A program made the translations under genes and the position numbers. This document shows positions 11,862-24,329 of a stretch of 64,000 nucleotides of DNA, in pieces. Below the pieces are notes generated by a model. The model was given only the letters and a program-made list of their open reading frames with translations, was not told the DNA's origin and did not search any database. How positions within the stretch are numbered: position 1 is the first letter of the stretch; each line of letters opens with the position of its first letter. The stretch covers positions 1-64,000 of the forward strand of contig NMRA01000666.1 in the NCBI GenBank assembly GCA_002633005.1, read 5' to 3'. The stretch comes from Phoronis australis (lineage: Eukaryota > Phoronida > Phoronidae).

Positions 11862-11983
11862 CATACTATTCTGTAGTAAACAAATTACATCATCATTGCA
11901 CTTAACTCAGGGGTCATGCAAATCAAACTGAATAACAAAACAAAACAATACAACTAATAATAATGTCAGACTATATTCTGACA

Positions 11984-14900
11984 AATCTTTACGGTTAAAT
12001 CGGTTGGAATGGTATTTTCCGTGATGGCAGGTCTACAGGTAATTTATTTGTTTTAACTAAACAAAAATTTCACCATATAATTCTTATATTCCACACCAAG
12101 AAACAATGCCAGAACAAGCAATTGCAAACGATTTCCAAGAATGCGGGGCAACCTTAACATCGCGAGATCGAAGTTGCCATTTCAGCACGCGGGTTGGTGA
12201 AATACCGGAGTTGAGTGGATTAAAATTACTCTCAGTTCGAAGACATCGAAACGCTTTTACGTTTTAGTGAATTGCATTTGAAACACACGATTTTTGTCAA
12301 AATAACCTCATTTAAAAAATGGATCCAGTAAAGCAAACAAACGGTAGCGTGTAGCGGTATTGTGTCTGTGCTGTCATTCATAAGTTTACGCAAGCTCAGT
12401 GAATCACCAGTCCTGTGTTCAATAAAGCTAGAATTTTGGTAATTACTCCGTTATTGGCGTGTAATTTAAAGACATGTGATTTTGGATACATTTAAGCTAC
12501 AGTACAAGTAGATTTCAACGGGCTGCTACCATGCGAATGTTTTTTGTCCGTGGCTACTCGACATCACTCTGGGGATTATCCCAGTTTCTGTATCATCATA
12601 GGCCTACTTAACATAAAAATGTGATCCTATACTTTGCATAAATTATTCTGAAAAGCACAACCTTCTGAGCATATGCATGTTCACAGAGCTACCAGTTACC
12701 GTAATATTCATTATAAGATTGAGATGAGCCATTTCCATGCGTAGAAGTGTCTTGCTTTTGAGAAGTTTTGCAGTGAAAGCGGAAGGCCAAGTGCAACTCG
12801 TGTTTCCCCGTTTGTGGTGGCCTTAAAATCTTGTAACATCCAATGGTTCAGGGACAAAAATGGCGGACTGTCTTCGGGTACACAAACAAGACCTGATTGA
12901 TTAGAGTGATTAGCTTAATACTATAATCATTGACATGACTACTTCAAAGTTGAGAAAACACTATGTGTGTTGCGATTACGCAAGCAACAGACTAAATAAT
13001 GTTATCCACACCCATTGATGTTTAGTGATTAACTCAAAATAACAAGAAGCAAAACGGACCGTTTGCAAATAATACTTACATTATTCAAACTAGAACCTGC
13101 TGACACACAGGATTTTAAACTTCCGAGGTAGCCAGGTTTGACGACATTACGGTTTGCATTTTCTAAACTTTTTCAAAATAAGCCCTCACTCTACATGCTA
13201 GAAGATTTCTCTGCGTTTGAGGGAGACCTCGATTAACTCGGACCGATAATAAGTGATTAGATGGCAGCACTGCTGGTCAACATTTGTTAAATATGTCGCA
13301 AATTTCCTTCCGCATCTTGAGTTGTCTCCTGTAAAAAGTGCAGGGATGTTTCAATTTAGGCTGAGATGCGTCCTTGGAACACTTAGACCTGGGAATTGGA
13401 CGGAGTAATGCTATGAAAGCGAACAAAATGTACTACGTTCTTGCAAAGTTCCTTGGAGTTGTAGTGATAATAAACTTGGTATTCGACAGGACAGGGACAA
13501 TTCAATTGCAGTGGTATGCGTACTGCCAGGAAAAATCAAAGAGTGAACTGTATAGTTCTTTCCTTCGTAAAATTCTCTAACGTGTTGGTGCCTATTTGTG
13601 TACAATTCTGCATCCCTTTGCAGAAATTTTAAAAACATTCTTGTTGAATCAGTGCGACACAGGTACATATAAATATGAGCGCAACTACACTCCCTAAGTT
13701 TATCCTCGACCCGACTCAGGCTGTAATGTCTAATGCAAGCATTTGACGCCAGTTGCACACTGACCAATAAGATTATCGAATTCATCAACGACCAAACAAG
13801 TGCTTCCGGAACATTTGACGTTGCCCAACCGTGAAAATTTGGCAAATTTGCGCATTGTATTTGACACGGAAATGGTTCCAAACTTATCGTATTGTATGGC
13901 GGTCAAAATTATTTTGAGGTCGATTTCACCAGGATAATACTGCTCTCCAGACCCTAGCACTGGAGTTCAATACACGATCTTACTACACAAACAATAAGTT
14001 TGTATCGGCATGTATGCTAATGGCTTTACTTGGTTATGATTCATGAGAAAAGTGTATTTCATTTCATTGTCTAGCTCTCATCTTCGATCATCCAACTCGG
14101 CCTTGCGCCTGAAATATATGACAAATAAGAACGGAGTTACACCTTCGGCAAGAAACTTGATTGTCTGTCATTGATGCATTAGTCTTTATGTTGCATGAGA
14201 CCTGTTTCTTGAAAAGTCTTTACACTCTAACTTTCGAGTCCATTTCATTTGATTTAAGGACATCATGTGCCGAAAACCAGTCTCAGCTAAATGTATTCCA
14301 TTAAAAACCAATGTCTTGCTCATATCGCACTCACAAACACATCTGCATGTATCTATTTCTGAAGAGTATTATCCCAGTTAAAACATTTACTAAAACTGAA
14401 CACGAACTTTCGGTGCGTTTAGTTGAATGGACTTAAGACACATGTAAGAACCATTTCAAAAGGAAACCAAAATATCACTCTAGTGGTCATCCTTCATATT
14501 CAGCTTGTGATCGTGGGGTGGCTGTTGTATGAAAAAATTACCAATTTTGCGCGTGTTATCATTTTTGTTTTTGATATAAAGGCCTGCAAAGGTTTACGAA
14601 GATAATGGCACTTTTTACATACCGAAAACAACAACAATTCTCCAAATATAAATAAGAGGCAGACTGCATGCTATATGTATTGCACAAAACACATCATGGG
14701 ATTAAGAAGTGGGACATAAGAATTACGAAATAAAAATGATACTAAAAGTTTCGCTGTATCCATCATGTGACGGGAGAGAAATCCGGGAGCGTTTTCTGTA
14801 ATGTGTGTTAAAAGTGGATGTCACTCAAGTGCTTCTACAAACCAGTTTGCTGGGCTGTTGACATTGAAATACATGTTTCTGTATAGATCGTGGATGTTTC

Positions 14901-17539
14901 AATATTTTTTGAAATCTCTAGAATGGTATTTTTTCAGTTTTGTACTGAAAATGCCTCAATGTTGCGTATTCTACGTTTTTAAAGGAATGCTTTGTAACTT
15001 CTTTACACTTAAGTAGTTTAAGAAGAAATGGTTTATGGGAATCATCATTTTACTGACCATAATGCTGTCTAACAAGTCCTTATTGCCATTTTACTCATTT
15101 CGCGTTCTTAACTGACTGTGGATCAGAGGTTACGATGGCACAGGTGATAACATATTTGCCTGGTGACAATAAGGTTGACGCCTTTAGAATACTTGGTTAG
15201 GCTGACACGAGTACTTCTATGATTTTCTATGATTAACTCCAATTTGTTAATTATAAAAAATAACTGTCAAACCGGAAATTTTATGTTCACTACTAAGACA
15301 AAAGCATAAATCACAAGGAAAGGCACCGGTGTATGAAATACAAAAGGGAAAAAATTATCAAAATCGAATGGTGCATTCAAAAGTAAGCGCCATTTATGTG
15401 TCGAATTTGGACTATTTTGATCAGGTCGGCCATTGTGCCATATCAGCGACATAGATTATGAGTTTAAAAGTACTTAAACATGAATTTCACAACTGTTCTA
15501 GACGTTAGTGACAGATATACTTACCTACCATTCTGTGCAATCCAAGAGGGGATATGTTCAGGAAAGGTAACTTATCGAGTGGTCAAAATTCACTTTTGAC
15601 AACATAGCGACTTTTCTGAATTGAAAGGCATGTTCAACCGGCTACGTTGTCATCGGTGAAGATATGAATATCATAAATTTGTAGCCACACTGCTACAAAA
15701 GCAAATTTTGAATAATAGTCCGGTGCCAGTGCAATAACTAATATGAATCTTTTATTTATATGAATTACCCATTCAACTGACCTTGCACTATGCTAACAAA
15801 TAATGTTGAAATTAATATGAAATCGTTTTTGTTTGGAAGCTAACTTTTGTTTACAATAGGACATTTTTTGTAAATGTATGCATAAATTGTTATTTTGTTA
15901 CATGTTGTGTAATTAGCAATACTTTATATTATAGTTCAAGATATATAAAATCAACAAAATGTGAAAAATATTACTTGTTTACAGACATGGATTACATTCG
16001 GATTGTTAAATGTGAAGCTTACTGGCATCATTCTGCTCTATAGATTCCTGTTTTTTATTGTCATCATGCTTTTCAAATTCTAGTTTAAGGAGGAGCTCTT
16101 TTATCATGGTACTCAGTTGCCAGGGTAACAATTATGCATGTCTATTATCATAATTAACGTGAGCTTGTTTCAGCCTACGTGTACATTGCTGAAATTTTCC
16201 AAAATACGTTGAAAGTCCAAATGCTGATAAGATAATTAAATTTGCGTATTCATTTGATTGGGATCTCTTAGCTAGGTGTAAACCGGGACTATAATGACAT
16301 TTTAAAACCCCTGCGTCCAATATTTTTATCAGATGTCATATTGATCTCTCATGGGAGTGTGACACGTGACAAAATCAGATGCGAGATTAGCATCTATTAA
16401 AAATGACAAGACTCAGATTAAAGTGATTTTCATTTTAAGTAATCATTAGCAGGTAATAGGGCGCACGTTACCAGGGCACACCGTCAGTTAGCAGCTAAAG
16501 TGGGGAGAGGGGGGGGCACAGGTTAGACTGATGAAATGTTTCCAAAGTGCTGTTGTGGCAGAAGATGTGAATTTAAAAAACATGAGTATTTAGCCAAATT
16601 AGAAGAATTAAGAGCATGTTCGCGAATGGACCAGGCAGAGGGTGATAAACGCTATGTCACAGATTCTCTTTATATTTTGTCTGTGATATGACACTGGCCC
16701 CACTGACTCCAGACCACCTTTATTTTTTTCAAAACGCCCCCTTTTGGTTTCCATGGATACTACTTGTTTCCGACAAGTTTTCAGCCTGGCGGAAGTTAAG
16801 TTTTAGTAAAATTTCGACAGTTACGTTACGCAGTGGAAGTAACGTTGAAATATTGAACCTGTGTTATTGATCAGGTGTGAACTTCGACTACTTTATTCCT
16901 GAAAATTTAAAAGATTTCGATAATTTTTTTCTGGTTTAGAGCCGCATAAGATGAGTACTTTAAGTGATTTTTGAAACTGTCAAAATTGGCTAAATTCGTA
17001 TCCCAATATCTCAGCTGGCACAGGTTTCAGAACATTTTAGTGCCAACCAGTATGTTGAGCTATTTTAGGTCTACAAAATAAGACAAAAAAATTTCCTGAC
17101 GCGAACGGATTTCATGTCATTTGAAGTAAAAAATGACTGGTGGTTACGCTATTTCACCACAATGAGTAATGCCGACAAACGTCAACAAAAAGTGAACATT
17201 TGTTAATAGTTGGCCAGCAAACGGCGAATCAATTTATCATTCATCAAATATCGTATTTTCTAGGCACCGATGTTACACTACTTTATTTCTAAAAAGTGCT
17301 CGTAGTCATGGAATTAGGATACTTACTACGCAAATAGCAGTAGTTTTGGCAGGACACCTTTTGCGAGAGTCGAAATTCAAATCTCACTGGTTTTACAAAG
17401 CTCAGTAATCTTATTTGCACGGCTAAAAACAAAAAAAAAAACGCCGACAAATCATTTGCATAACATTTTCCTTCAAAAATCGTGTTGCCCTCTCCCCACT
17501 TGCGACGTTCCAAATCTTACAGTGTTGTATGAACAAGAT
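11984..17539. other. long non-coding stretch, nothing recognised
   Basis: About 5.5 kb without a supportable gene, RNA or repeat. The longest frame is 156 codons on the reverse strand (13411-13881); it overlaps other frames (13730-13960 reverse, 13374-13580 forward) and none shows a domain. A G-rich run sits at about 16501-16518. Confidence 0.4.
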
Positions 17540-18350
17540 NNNNNNNNNNNNNNNNNNNNNNNNNNNNNNNNNNNNNNNNNNNNNNNNNNNNNNNNNNNNN
17601 NNNNNNNNNNNNNNNNNNNNNNNNNNNNNNNNNNNNNNNNNNNNNNNNNNNNNNNNNNNNNNNNNNNNNNNNNNNNNNNNNNNNNNNNNNNNNNNNNNNN
17701 NNNNNNNNNNNNNNNNNNNNNNNNNNNNNNNNNNNNNNNNNNNNNNNNNNNNNNNNNNNNNNNNNNNNNNNNNNNNNNNNNNNNNNNNNNNNNNNNNNNN
17801 NNNNNNNNNNNNNNNNNNNNNNNNNNNNNNNNNNNNNNNNNNNNNNNNNNNNNNNNNNNNNNNNNNNNNNNNNNNNNNNNNNNNNNNNNNNNNNNNNNNN
17901 NNNNNNNNNNNNNNNNNNNNNNNNNNNNNNNNNNNNNNNNNNNNNNNNNNNNNNNNNNNNNNNNNNNNNNNNNNNNNNNNNNNNNNNNNNNNNNNNNNNN
18001 NNNNNNNNNNNNNNNNNNNNNNNNNNNNNNNNNNNNNNNNNNNNNNNNNNNNNNNNNNNNNNNNNNNNNNNNNNNNNNNNNNNNNNNNNNNNNNNNNNNN
18101 NNNNNNNNNNNNNNNNNNNNNNNNNNNNNNNNNNNNNNNNNNNNNNNNNNNNNNNNNNNNNNNNNNNNNNNNNNNNNNNNNNNNNNNNNNNNNNNNNNNN
18201 NNNNNNNNNNNNNNNNNNNNNNNNNNNNNNNNNNNNNNNNNNNNNNNNNNNNNNNNNNNNNNNNNNNNNNNNNNNNNNNNNNNNNNNNNNNNNNNNNNNN
18301 NNNNNNNNNNNNNNNNNNNNNNNNNNNNNNNNNNNNNNNNNNNNNNNNNN
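17540..18350. other. assembly gap (N)
   Basis: A run of 811 N. Any reading frame crossing it is meaningless. Confidence 1.
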
Positions 18351-19606
18351 TTGCATTTATCTCAGTTTCTACAATATTACATCAATAACAACTGGTTAAA
18401 TCACTCAGACAACCCAACAGATTGTATAATGTTCGAACAAAGATGAAATCCGGAGTATTACTGGACATCACTGACTGTCAAGTTCATTATCTCCCTCATT
18501 TGACCATTTTCCAGTGCGGTTCAAGGCAGCCAAGCGTGAAAAGAAACCTTTATCCTGTTGCAGTGTCAGTCAGCCTTCCTCCCGAAACTGTTCATCCGTC
18601 TTCATCGCCTGTGCAGTCTGCTTTGTTGCTCTACTTTCTGAAAAATGACAGGCAGGTTGTAACACTCTCGAATTATACACTTTTTGCAGAACTTTGCAGA
18701 GCCCAGCCACTACACAGGTGTGACTGCCGCTGGGTGATCCAATGATTTTAGCTGAGATAATTCATTTGACCCATGGAGTGTAATATGTAAAACGACCATA
18801 AGTACAACAAGAAAAAAGACTGTGGGTACTTGATTTATTTTTGCCAGTTTGATTGGATTCCTTTGGACATCAAATGAATATCATATCCAGACAACAAATG
18901 TCAACACAGTGGTACTCATAAAACATAAAGACACGCTATGATTTCCAGAATTATATAATTCACTGACAGCTGAAGTGGAAAGAAATTCCAGCATGCAGGT
19001 TGTCAGTTAAAATTGGAATTTATAATGCTATAACTACAGCATTCATCAATATATCTATAGAAAAAAATACTTTCTGTAATGAACTAAAAAGAAGACGCAG
19101 AACAACAATATCGGTTGTTGAAAAGTGAAAGTCAATGAGATATTGCATTTTCCGCTTGCAACAAGTACAGGTCACTAGGTGCACATAATCTCAGACTAAA
19201 CTTACAACTAACACAAGAGGCTACTAGTAAGTGGACTGAATAGCTCTAGGCTAGCCTAGACTCCAACAACGGCGACAGGGCAGGTACAATGTATATCACT
19301 GATTTGCCCTTAGGAACACAAGACTGTTAATCAGTTGTTTACAGTGATGCAGGCATAGGGCTACTAAATTTCATCAGTGTGTACAAAGCTCTGTCTATAC
19401 TACATGTTCAAAAACAAGTTCATTTTTGTGGTACATGCATGGTCACACAGTTTGTGATCTTCCTGAAAGGAGGGACCAGTAACTTGCATTGCAGGGTACT
19501 GTATTAGAATAACATCTGTTGTTTCTAGCGGTGCTCACTGGTTCTCGAATCATGTATCCACAAAACTGACTATTACCGCTACAATGCTATCGTGATAACT
19601 TCAAAT
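18351..19606. other. non-coding stretch, nothing recognised
   Basis: A 107-codon forward frame starts at 18422 but shows no motif and no codon pattern I can support. Confidence 0.4.
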
Positions 19607-20039
19607 TCAAACAAAGCAGTAGTAGTACTCACCAGATCCAACAGGAAAGAACACAAATGCATTGACATTGTTGAGTTCCTGTGAAAGTAAGTTGACTTCA
19701 AACATCTCATCCAGCATCCCCACTTCAGGCTTGGCACGCGAGCTACCAGTTATGAAATGGGTGTTTGCAGAGTCTACATGGTTTCCACAAAATTCCAAGA
19801 TGAGCCCGGTTTCTTGCCCTTGCCTTGGACGCAGTCACACAGGCGTGACACGGGTCCGGTGAACACGCATATGTAAATTGTCCGACTCTCGCCAAAATCA
19901 GTTGCCGCACAGTCAGAGTCTGTAGGTGCGGTGGTTTGCTACTCAATTTATGTCGCATCAATATTTCAAACATGTGCAGAGGACATTCTTTTGAGCTTTC
20001 ACACACCTCATCACACTCCATCATACAAGCAGATAACAC
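19607..20039 (-). other. possible exon-like frames, unassigned
   Basis: Two overlapping reverse-strand frames look more protein-like than their surroundings: 19743-20039 (98 codons, several Cys) and 19607-19798. The latter runs into CTG|GTGAGT on the minus strand near 19632, a good splice donor, after the residues NVNAFVFFPVGSG. No matching acceptor or known domain was found. It may be a single exon of an unknown gene, or chance. Confidence 0.2.
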
Positions 20040-20825
20040 AGAAAGTCAGGATTCGCCAACCGGAACCATTTTGCTACCTCTAAAGTGACACCTGTTGTTG
20101 GACACTGGGTTCACAAAAAACGCGGAATTTTAATCAAAAAGGAAAAATACCTTAAACAATTGCACCTGACTTAATGCCACATAACTAAATATTGATAAAT
20201 CAACTTTTGAATCAAAACTATGCACTTTACTGGTGCTGTAATGTTCCAAACAGGTATCGGTATTGAAGGTAATTTCTGCTCAGGTGGTTGTCGCAATCTT
20301 GCAATTTGTTTAGAAAAATGTTCAGCGCCAGAACATTTTATTGTATTAATCAACAGCAATAAGATAGAAACGTCTTGTGTAAAAGTCTGGTGTTGATCAG
20401 TGTTGTGCCAGCTGAGATATACGGGCTCAAAGTGTGGCAAAATTGCAACGCCTTGTTAACCTCTGACCCCTCTATACTTTATGCCTAAAATTTTTAACTT
20501 AGTGGCAGAGTTAATGAGTATTGTTTAACATCTTTGTAAAGCCGGAGACTTGCTTTATTTAATAATTACAAACAAATAATGATCTCGTGCGCTAATATTT
20601 TTTATTGTGCAGTGCAAATAAGGCATTTTCGGCGAGTTCATTGCATGGCATACCCCCAAAATAGAGGCTCCCTGATTTCTCCCACTTAAACAAGGTAAAA
20701 TGAGATTGGACCTTACTGTTTTGTTTATCATCCCAAAGGTAACTAAAATGCATAGTATGGTTCAAATCGGTGACATTGGGTTTATCTCCCCTCTGGGCAT
20801 TTTTGCCTGCTGTGAGCCGTACTTC
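20040..20825. other. non-coding stretch, nothing recognised
   Basis: Only short frames without motifs; no repeat detected. Confidence 0.4.
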
Positions 20826-20922
20826 ACTCTTAAGTACGAAATGGATAACGGAAATCGAGACGGTGGTTAAAGCGGTTAGCGTGAGATCGAAACAGCAAAA
20901 TGTCAAGTTTCCTATCGAATTA
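20826..20922 (+). repeat. dispersed repeat R2, copy 2
   Basis: Same orientation and landmarks as 5315-5415: TTAAGTACGAAATGGATAA and GAGATCGAAACAGCAAAATG. Confidence 0.65.
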
Positions 20923-21129
20923 AAGGAGAATGCCACCCGATTTAATTAGTCTTTTTTACCGTCTTAATCGGTCTATATCCACATCGCCTCTTTTACGGTT
21001 GGCCTCACCTTGCCGAGATATGTCGAGTTAACCTGGGAGGAAGGTGAGAATCGACGCAGCGACGTTAGTGGTTCGCCTGTAGAGTGAATGCTGCTATATT
21101 GCGGTGCATCATTCCCGCTTGTCCGAACT

Positions 21130-21335
21130 ATGACGCTACGTAGAAAATGAGTTTTTCGACTTCGAGAGCCCAAAATGCTAAGGAAGTGGTTCGCGGTCAT
21201 GAAGAACGAAAGGTACGCTGTTAATAGCAAGTATGAGGCCGTGAAACCTCTCCTTGTTTGTACCCGGCATTTCGTCACAGTGATTTCTCTGACAAATTCC
21301 GGCTTACCAAAGAACTACCCATACTTTCCGTTGCC
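21130..21335 (+). pseudogene. THAP-domain relic
   Basis: THAP domains are C2CH zinc fingers of about 90 residues that bind DNA and occur in P-element and Kolobok transposases as well as host proteins. Here the frame reads FRLREPKMLRKWF (about 21155-21195), then a spacer, then LLVCTRHF (about 21250-21275), matching the conserved Trp region and the Cys-x2-His-Phe pair. After His-Phe the THAP-like continuation (HSDFSDKFRL) lies in another frame, and a stop interrupts the upstream part. The first Cys pair was not found. It is a frame-shifted fragment of about two thirds of the domain. Confidence 0.45.
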
Positions 21336-22711
21336 TGTGCATGTTCACAGCGCCTCTCTAGTATACAGTGTACATGTATTTTGATCAGTGTACACCGGTT
21401 CAAACTGATAGCCTGTGAAACCTAACGATCCGGCGCGTGAAGTCTTCGTCAGATGAGCGCCGGGCGAGTTGCCTTTTAAACGTTTATTATTCTACGTGGA
21501 ATATTCGTGAGTGCAAATGTTCAGAAGCCAGCAATAAATAAACCACTGCGTTACCGGCTTTTGATGCTGTCAATAAAGGTAATTGACCGGGCAGCGAGGC
21601 CGTGTGAGCGCATGCTAATTCATTGTTTGCTGACAGAAAACTGTTGTGAAACAATAACTCGATTTTATATGCTATGGTCAAATGTTAGGGGAATCTTCAT
21701 TTAGAAATACAAATACACTATTCAAATCATTGTTACTGTACAACCTTTGCCCTGACGGTCTGTGGAACGGTAACCCGACTTCGCGGCCCCCGACAAGTAA
21801 GTAGACTTTCAGTTTCGTGGCTAGTTCACATAAGTAATTACGTGCACATTATTTCTTTGGCTAAATAGTTTTTTCATAACTGAAGATTTAGTTTCCAACT
21901 CATGCTGGTTTATGTTCGTGCCAATCCCAGCGACCGCGACGGGCCTGATCGGAATCCGATTAGCTGGCCGGGATAAAAAGCGTTTTGTGTGTTTATAACT
22001 AAAAAAATCAACACAGATCTAAGCTCCCCTCTCTTTTTTTCAATACTTCGAATTTTTCTCCGAATAGACCCCAATGCTAAGGACCTTGGTAATTTGACCT
22101 GCCGAACTTTGTAGGCTACGGTGTGTCTAAATACCAATAAATCCGTAACAGCGAAATAAAATAATACGTTTTATAAGAGCTCGGTGTATTTTTAAGGGTT
22201 TTACATCGAAGCTTGATGAATTCAAGCAATAAGCTCACACCAGTTTCCCGTGCTGTGAACTGCTTAACAGACCAATTACGTCATTGGATAATTTCAACAT
22301 CTCTGTCTGCCTTCAGGTGTCAGGTAACGCAACCAAACTTGCCGTTATCGAGTACAACTACTCGATCTTATAGTTGAGTCGAAAAATGGACCCCCTTCAC
22401 CACCCCGGACTTCAACTTTTAAGTTGCATTTTTGCAAAGCAAAATATGTGCGAAAACCATGAAAAGATGTTAACAAGGCGAAAAAGTGTCCCACGGGCGT
22501 TTTTATGCAAATTAGTGCAGCCATTACCTATTTTTCGTTATATGATGATATCTCACTTTCCTATTTTTGTAAGTGGACAAATCAAGTGTCAAAAACCGAT
22601 GTTTTGAGGGATAAGCATTACGATGGAATAATTTTCTTCATAATCTATTACATCTAATTTGTATTATACGGTTACTTACAATCAATACTACATGGAAAGT
22701 GTGCATAAATG
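21336..22711. other. non-coding stretch, nothing recognised
   Basis: Short frames only (for example 21487-21704, 21910-22137, 22374-22607), none with a motif. Confidence 0.4.
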
Positions 22712-22888
22712 TAGATTATTACATGGCGAAGTCGTTATCCCTCGTTATCTAGAGCCCGAGTGGATTTTGGAGAATTATCGCCCGAGGGGCGTTATCCCCT
22801 TTATCTAGAGCCCTCGTGGATTTTGGAGAATTATCGCCCGAGGGGCTCTAGATAAAGGGGATAACGGCTGAGAACATGTAATAATCTA
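22712..22888. repeat. palindromic head of the repeat
   Basis: The outer arms TAGATTATTACATG and CATGTAATAATCTA are reverse complements. Inside, CCCCTTTATCTAGAGCCC (from about 22796) pairs with GGCTCTAGATAAAGGGG (to about 22860). The block ATTTTGGAGAATTATCGCCCGAGGGGC occurs twice in direct orientation. The segment could form a long hairpin or cruciform. Confidence 0.75.
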
Positions 22889-23654
22889 TTTATACCACAT
22901 ACTAAACGAGAAACATTGCAATGAATCGATTTACCTTTTCTGACTCTCCACGGCTTTGTAACTACTTTCTATGTCAGGGGCCCGGGGTCGGAAGTCGTGA
23001 CCTTTTAAGAAAAGCCGGGCTATTTTTGTCAAATAATGCTTCTACTCAAAACCAATTGAAAACTTAAATATAATAGAAATAAATTGAGTTTATAAATTAA
23101 GGTTTACCAACTATTATAGCTTAAANGCCATTGTTCAATGCTAGTCACTGATCTCTTGTGTTCAACCCATGACGTCACATGGCGGGAAATGTGAAAATTG
23201 GCAAAATTGAAAGAAAAATCAAAATTTTGAGCTAATTACACAAAATAAACATGGGTTTAGCTAAATTTTACGTCATACATTTAGTCTGTGGCCACCGGTA
23301 ATTCAAAATGTGCAAAAATCCATGGTGTGTACTGTTTAAAACACTTTTTTTTTCACGCTAAGCTTCGACCGGGAAATTATCGTCTGCTAAAGTAGGTTAT
23401 CACTGGTAACTGAATATAATTCTCAAGTCAAAGATCCTGACGACACGATACCCGCATTCAAACTGTATATCGGTGATATACAAGTAAGAGGACATGAGAG
23501 AAAATTTTCACTGAATTAAGATATCATTTTTATGGAAATGTGTCTTATTTTTCGTAGCGTATAAGTACAGTACAGTGCGGTTTGTTGAAAGTGCGATTAT
23601 TGCGCGTGCTCATTTAAGTATTCTATTTTCACGCTTGCTGACATCAGTCGCTGC

Positions 23655-23716
23655 ATGTTGTAGTGGTAAAGTCGGCGACCAGCAATTTCAAGGTCCCGGG
23701 TTCGACTCCGTCCTCG
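23655..23716 (+). other. tRNA-like module (A and B boxes)
   Basis: TAGTGGTAAAGTCGG resembles a pol III A box and GGGTTCGACTCC (23698-23709) matches the B-box consensus GGTTCGANNCC. The spacing resembles tRNA-derived SINE heads. No complete cloverleaf was established, so this is not called as a tRNA gene. Confidence 0.55.
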
Positions 23717-23808
23717 GTTTCCCGCCAAATCGTTATCTCACTAGTGAGATAACTTTATGGGTTATTACACGGTTGTATCTGCCATTTGACGCTAATATTC
23801 TGGTATAA

Positions 23809-24329
23809 GCCAATATAAACAGTAAATGTGCAACTTTCGGTGTTTATATAATCAGCTCTGTAATAAGCCAAATTTCCGTAAATGTTTTAAATATCTCAAG
23901 AAAAAAAACGTTGGGAAATGGTTTCCATTGCTTTCCGTGATACTTCCGTACAATTCTCCACTTTCCTCTTCTGTGTCCACTTCACAAACAGTGGTGAGCA
24001 AGAAATCAATCAGTAAATTTGATCATACAGCTTGTAACACTCTTCCGTCAGTCTGCACCACCCATATCCTTCGTCGTGACTGCTCAATTATGGGTTCGCA
24101 AGCACGCTGGTACAAGGTGATTCGGTGATTTACTCGTTGGATGAGAGGTTTCAGTGCAGACTGTAACGGAGGAAGTCGAACAAGGTCGTTCTTGGACTTC
24201 ATCTTCACCAACCATTCTTATTCTTATTCTTATTTCTTCTTATTCTTCTTCTGAACAACTTTGAGGCTAAATAACTCCGAAATGGGTACAGGTATATTCT
24301 TTAAATTCTGCCTGTGATTTTTGGCAGTA
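23809..24329. other. non-coding stretch with a short microsatellite
   Basis: Frames at 23826-24128 and 24023-24211 have no motif. A pyrimidine-rich microsatellite of TTATTC/TTCTTA words lies at 24214-24252. Confidence 0.45.
24214..24252 (+). repeat. TTATTC-type microsatellite
   Basis: Successive ATTCTT/TTATTC words drifting into TTCTTC. Confidence 0.7.

Larger units (their letters stand above)
11220..11983 (-). mobile_element. solo LTR of a retrotransposon, minus strand
   Basis: The sequence is bounded by TGTTACA...CTGACA, that is TG...CA on either strand. Read on the minus strand it has the layout of an LTR: a U3-like part (11983 down to about 11655) with a 64-base duplicated unit, a TATA box (TATAAATAC, 11639-11650), a transcribed part with repeated AAGTCAGATCAAGT-type words, and an AATAAA signal at 11285-11290 shortly before the CA end. 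Neither flank shows retroelement coding sequence, so it appears to be a solo LTR. The 5-base flanks do not match, so the target duplication has been lost or the copy is recombinant. Superfamily undetermined. Confidence 0.7.
22712..23808 (+). mobile_element. palindrome-headed repeat with tRNA-like module, copy 1
   Basis: Collinear with 58902-59553, which is shorter through internal deletions. Order of parts: a palindromic head (22712-22888); a middle with ACTATTATAGCTTA (about 23110) and CACGCTAAGCTTCGACCGGGAAA (about 23355); a tRNA-like module (23655-23716); and a tail with GGGTTATTACA(C/T)GGTTGTATCTGCC ending GGTATAA. There is no coding capacity. Copy 1 holds an ambiguous base at 23126. The repeat may be a SINE with an unusual head, a composite of two elements, or a non-autonomous partner of another element. 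Confidence 0.7.

Noticed and set aside
13411-13960. Reverse-strand frames of 156 and 76 codons
   Set aside because: Overlapping frames with no motif and no splice sites; a forward frame overlaps as well. Not enough to call a gene.
17456-18446. Three open frames of about 300 codons across the N run
   Set aside because: They are artefacts of untranslatable N in an assembly gap.
22712-22888. CRISPR-like or bacterial attachment-site repeat
   Set aside because: The nested inverted and direct repeats are part of a dispersed eukaryotic element present again at 58902; there are no regularly spaced units.
23655-23716. tRNA gene
   Set aside because: A and B boxes are present, but the flanks belong to a dispersed repeat and no acceptor stem was found.
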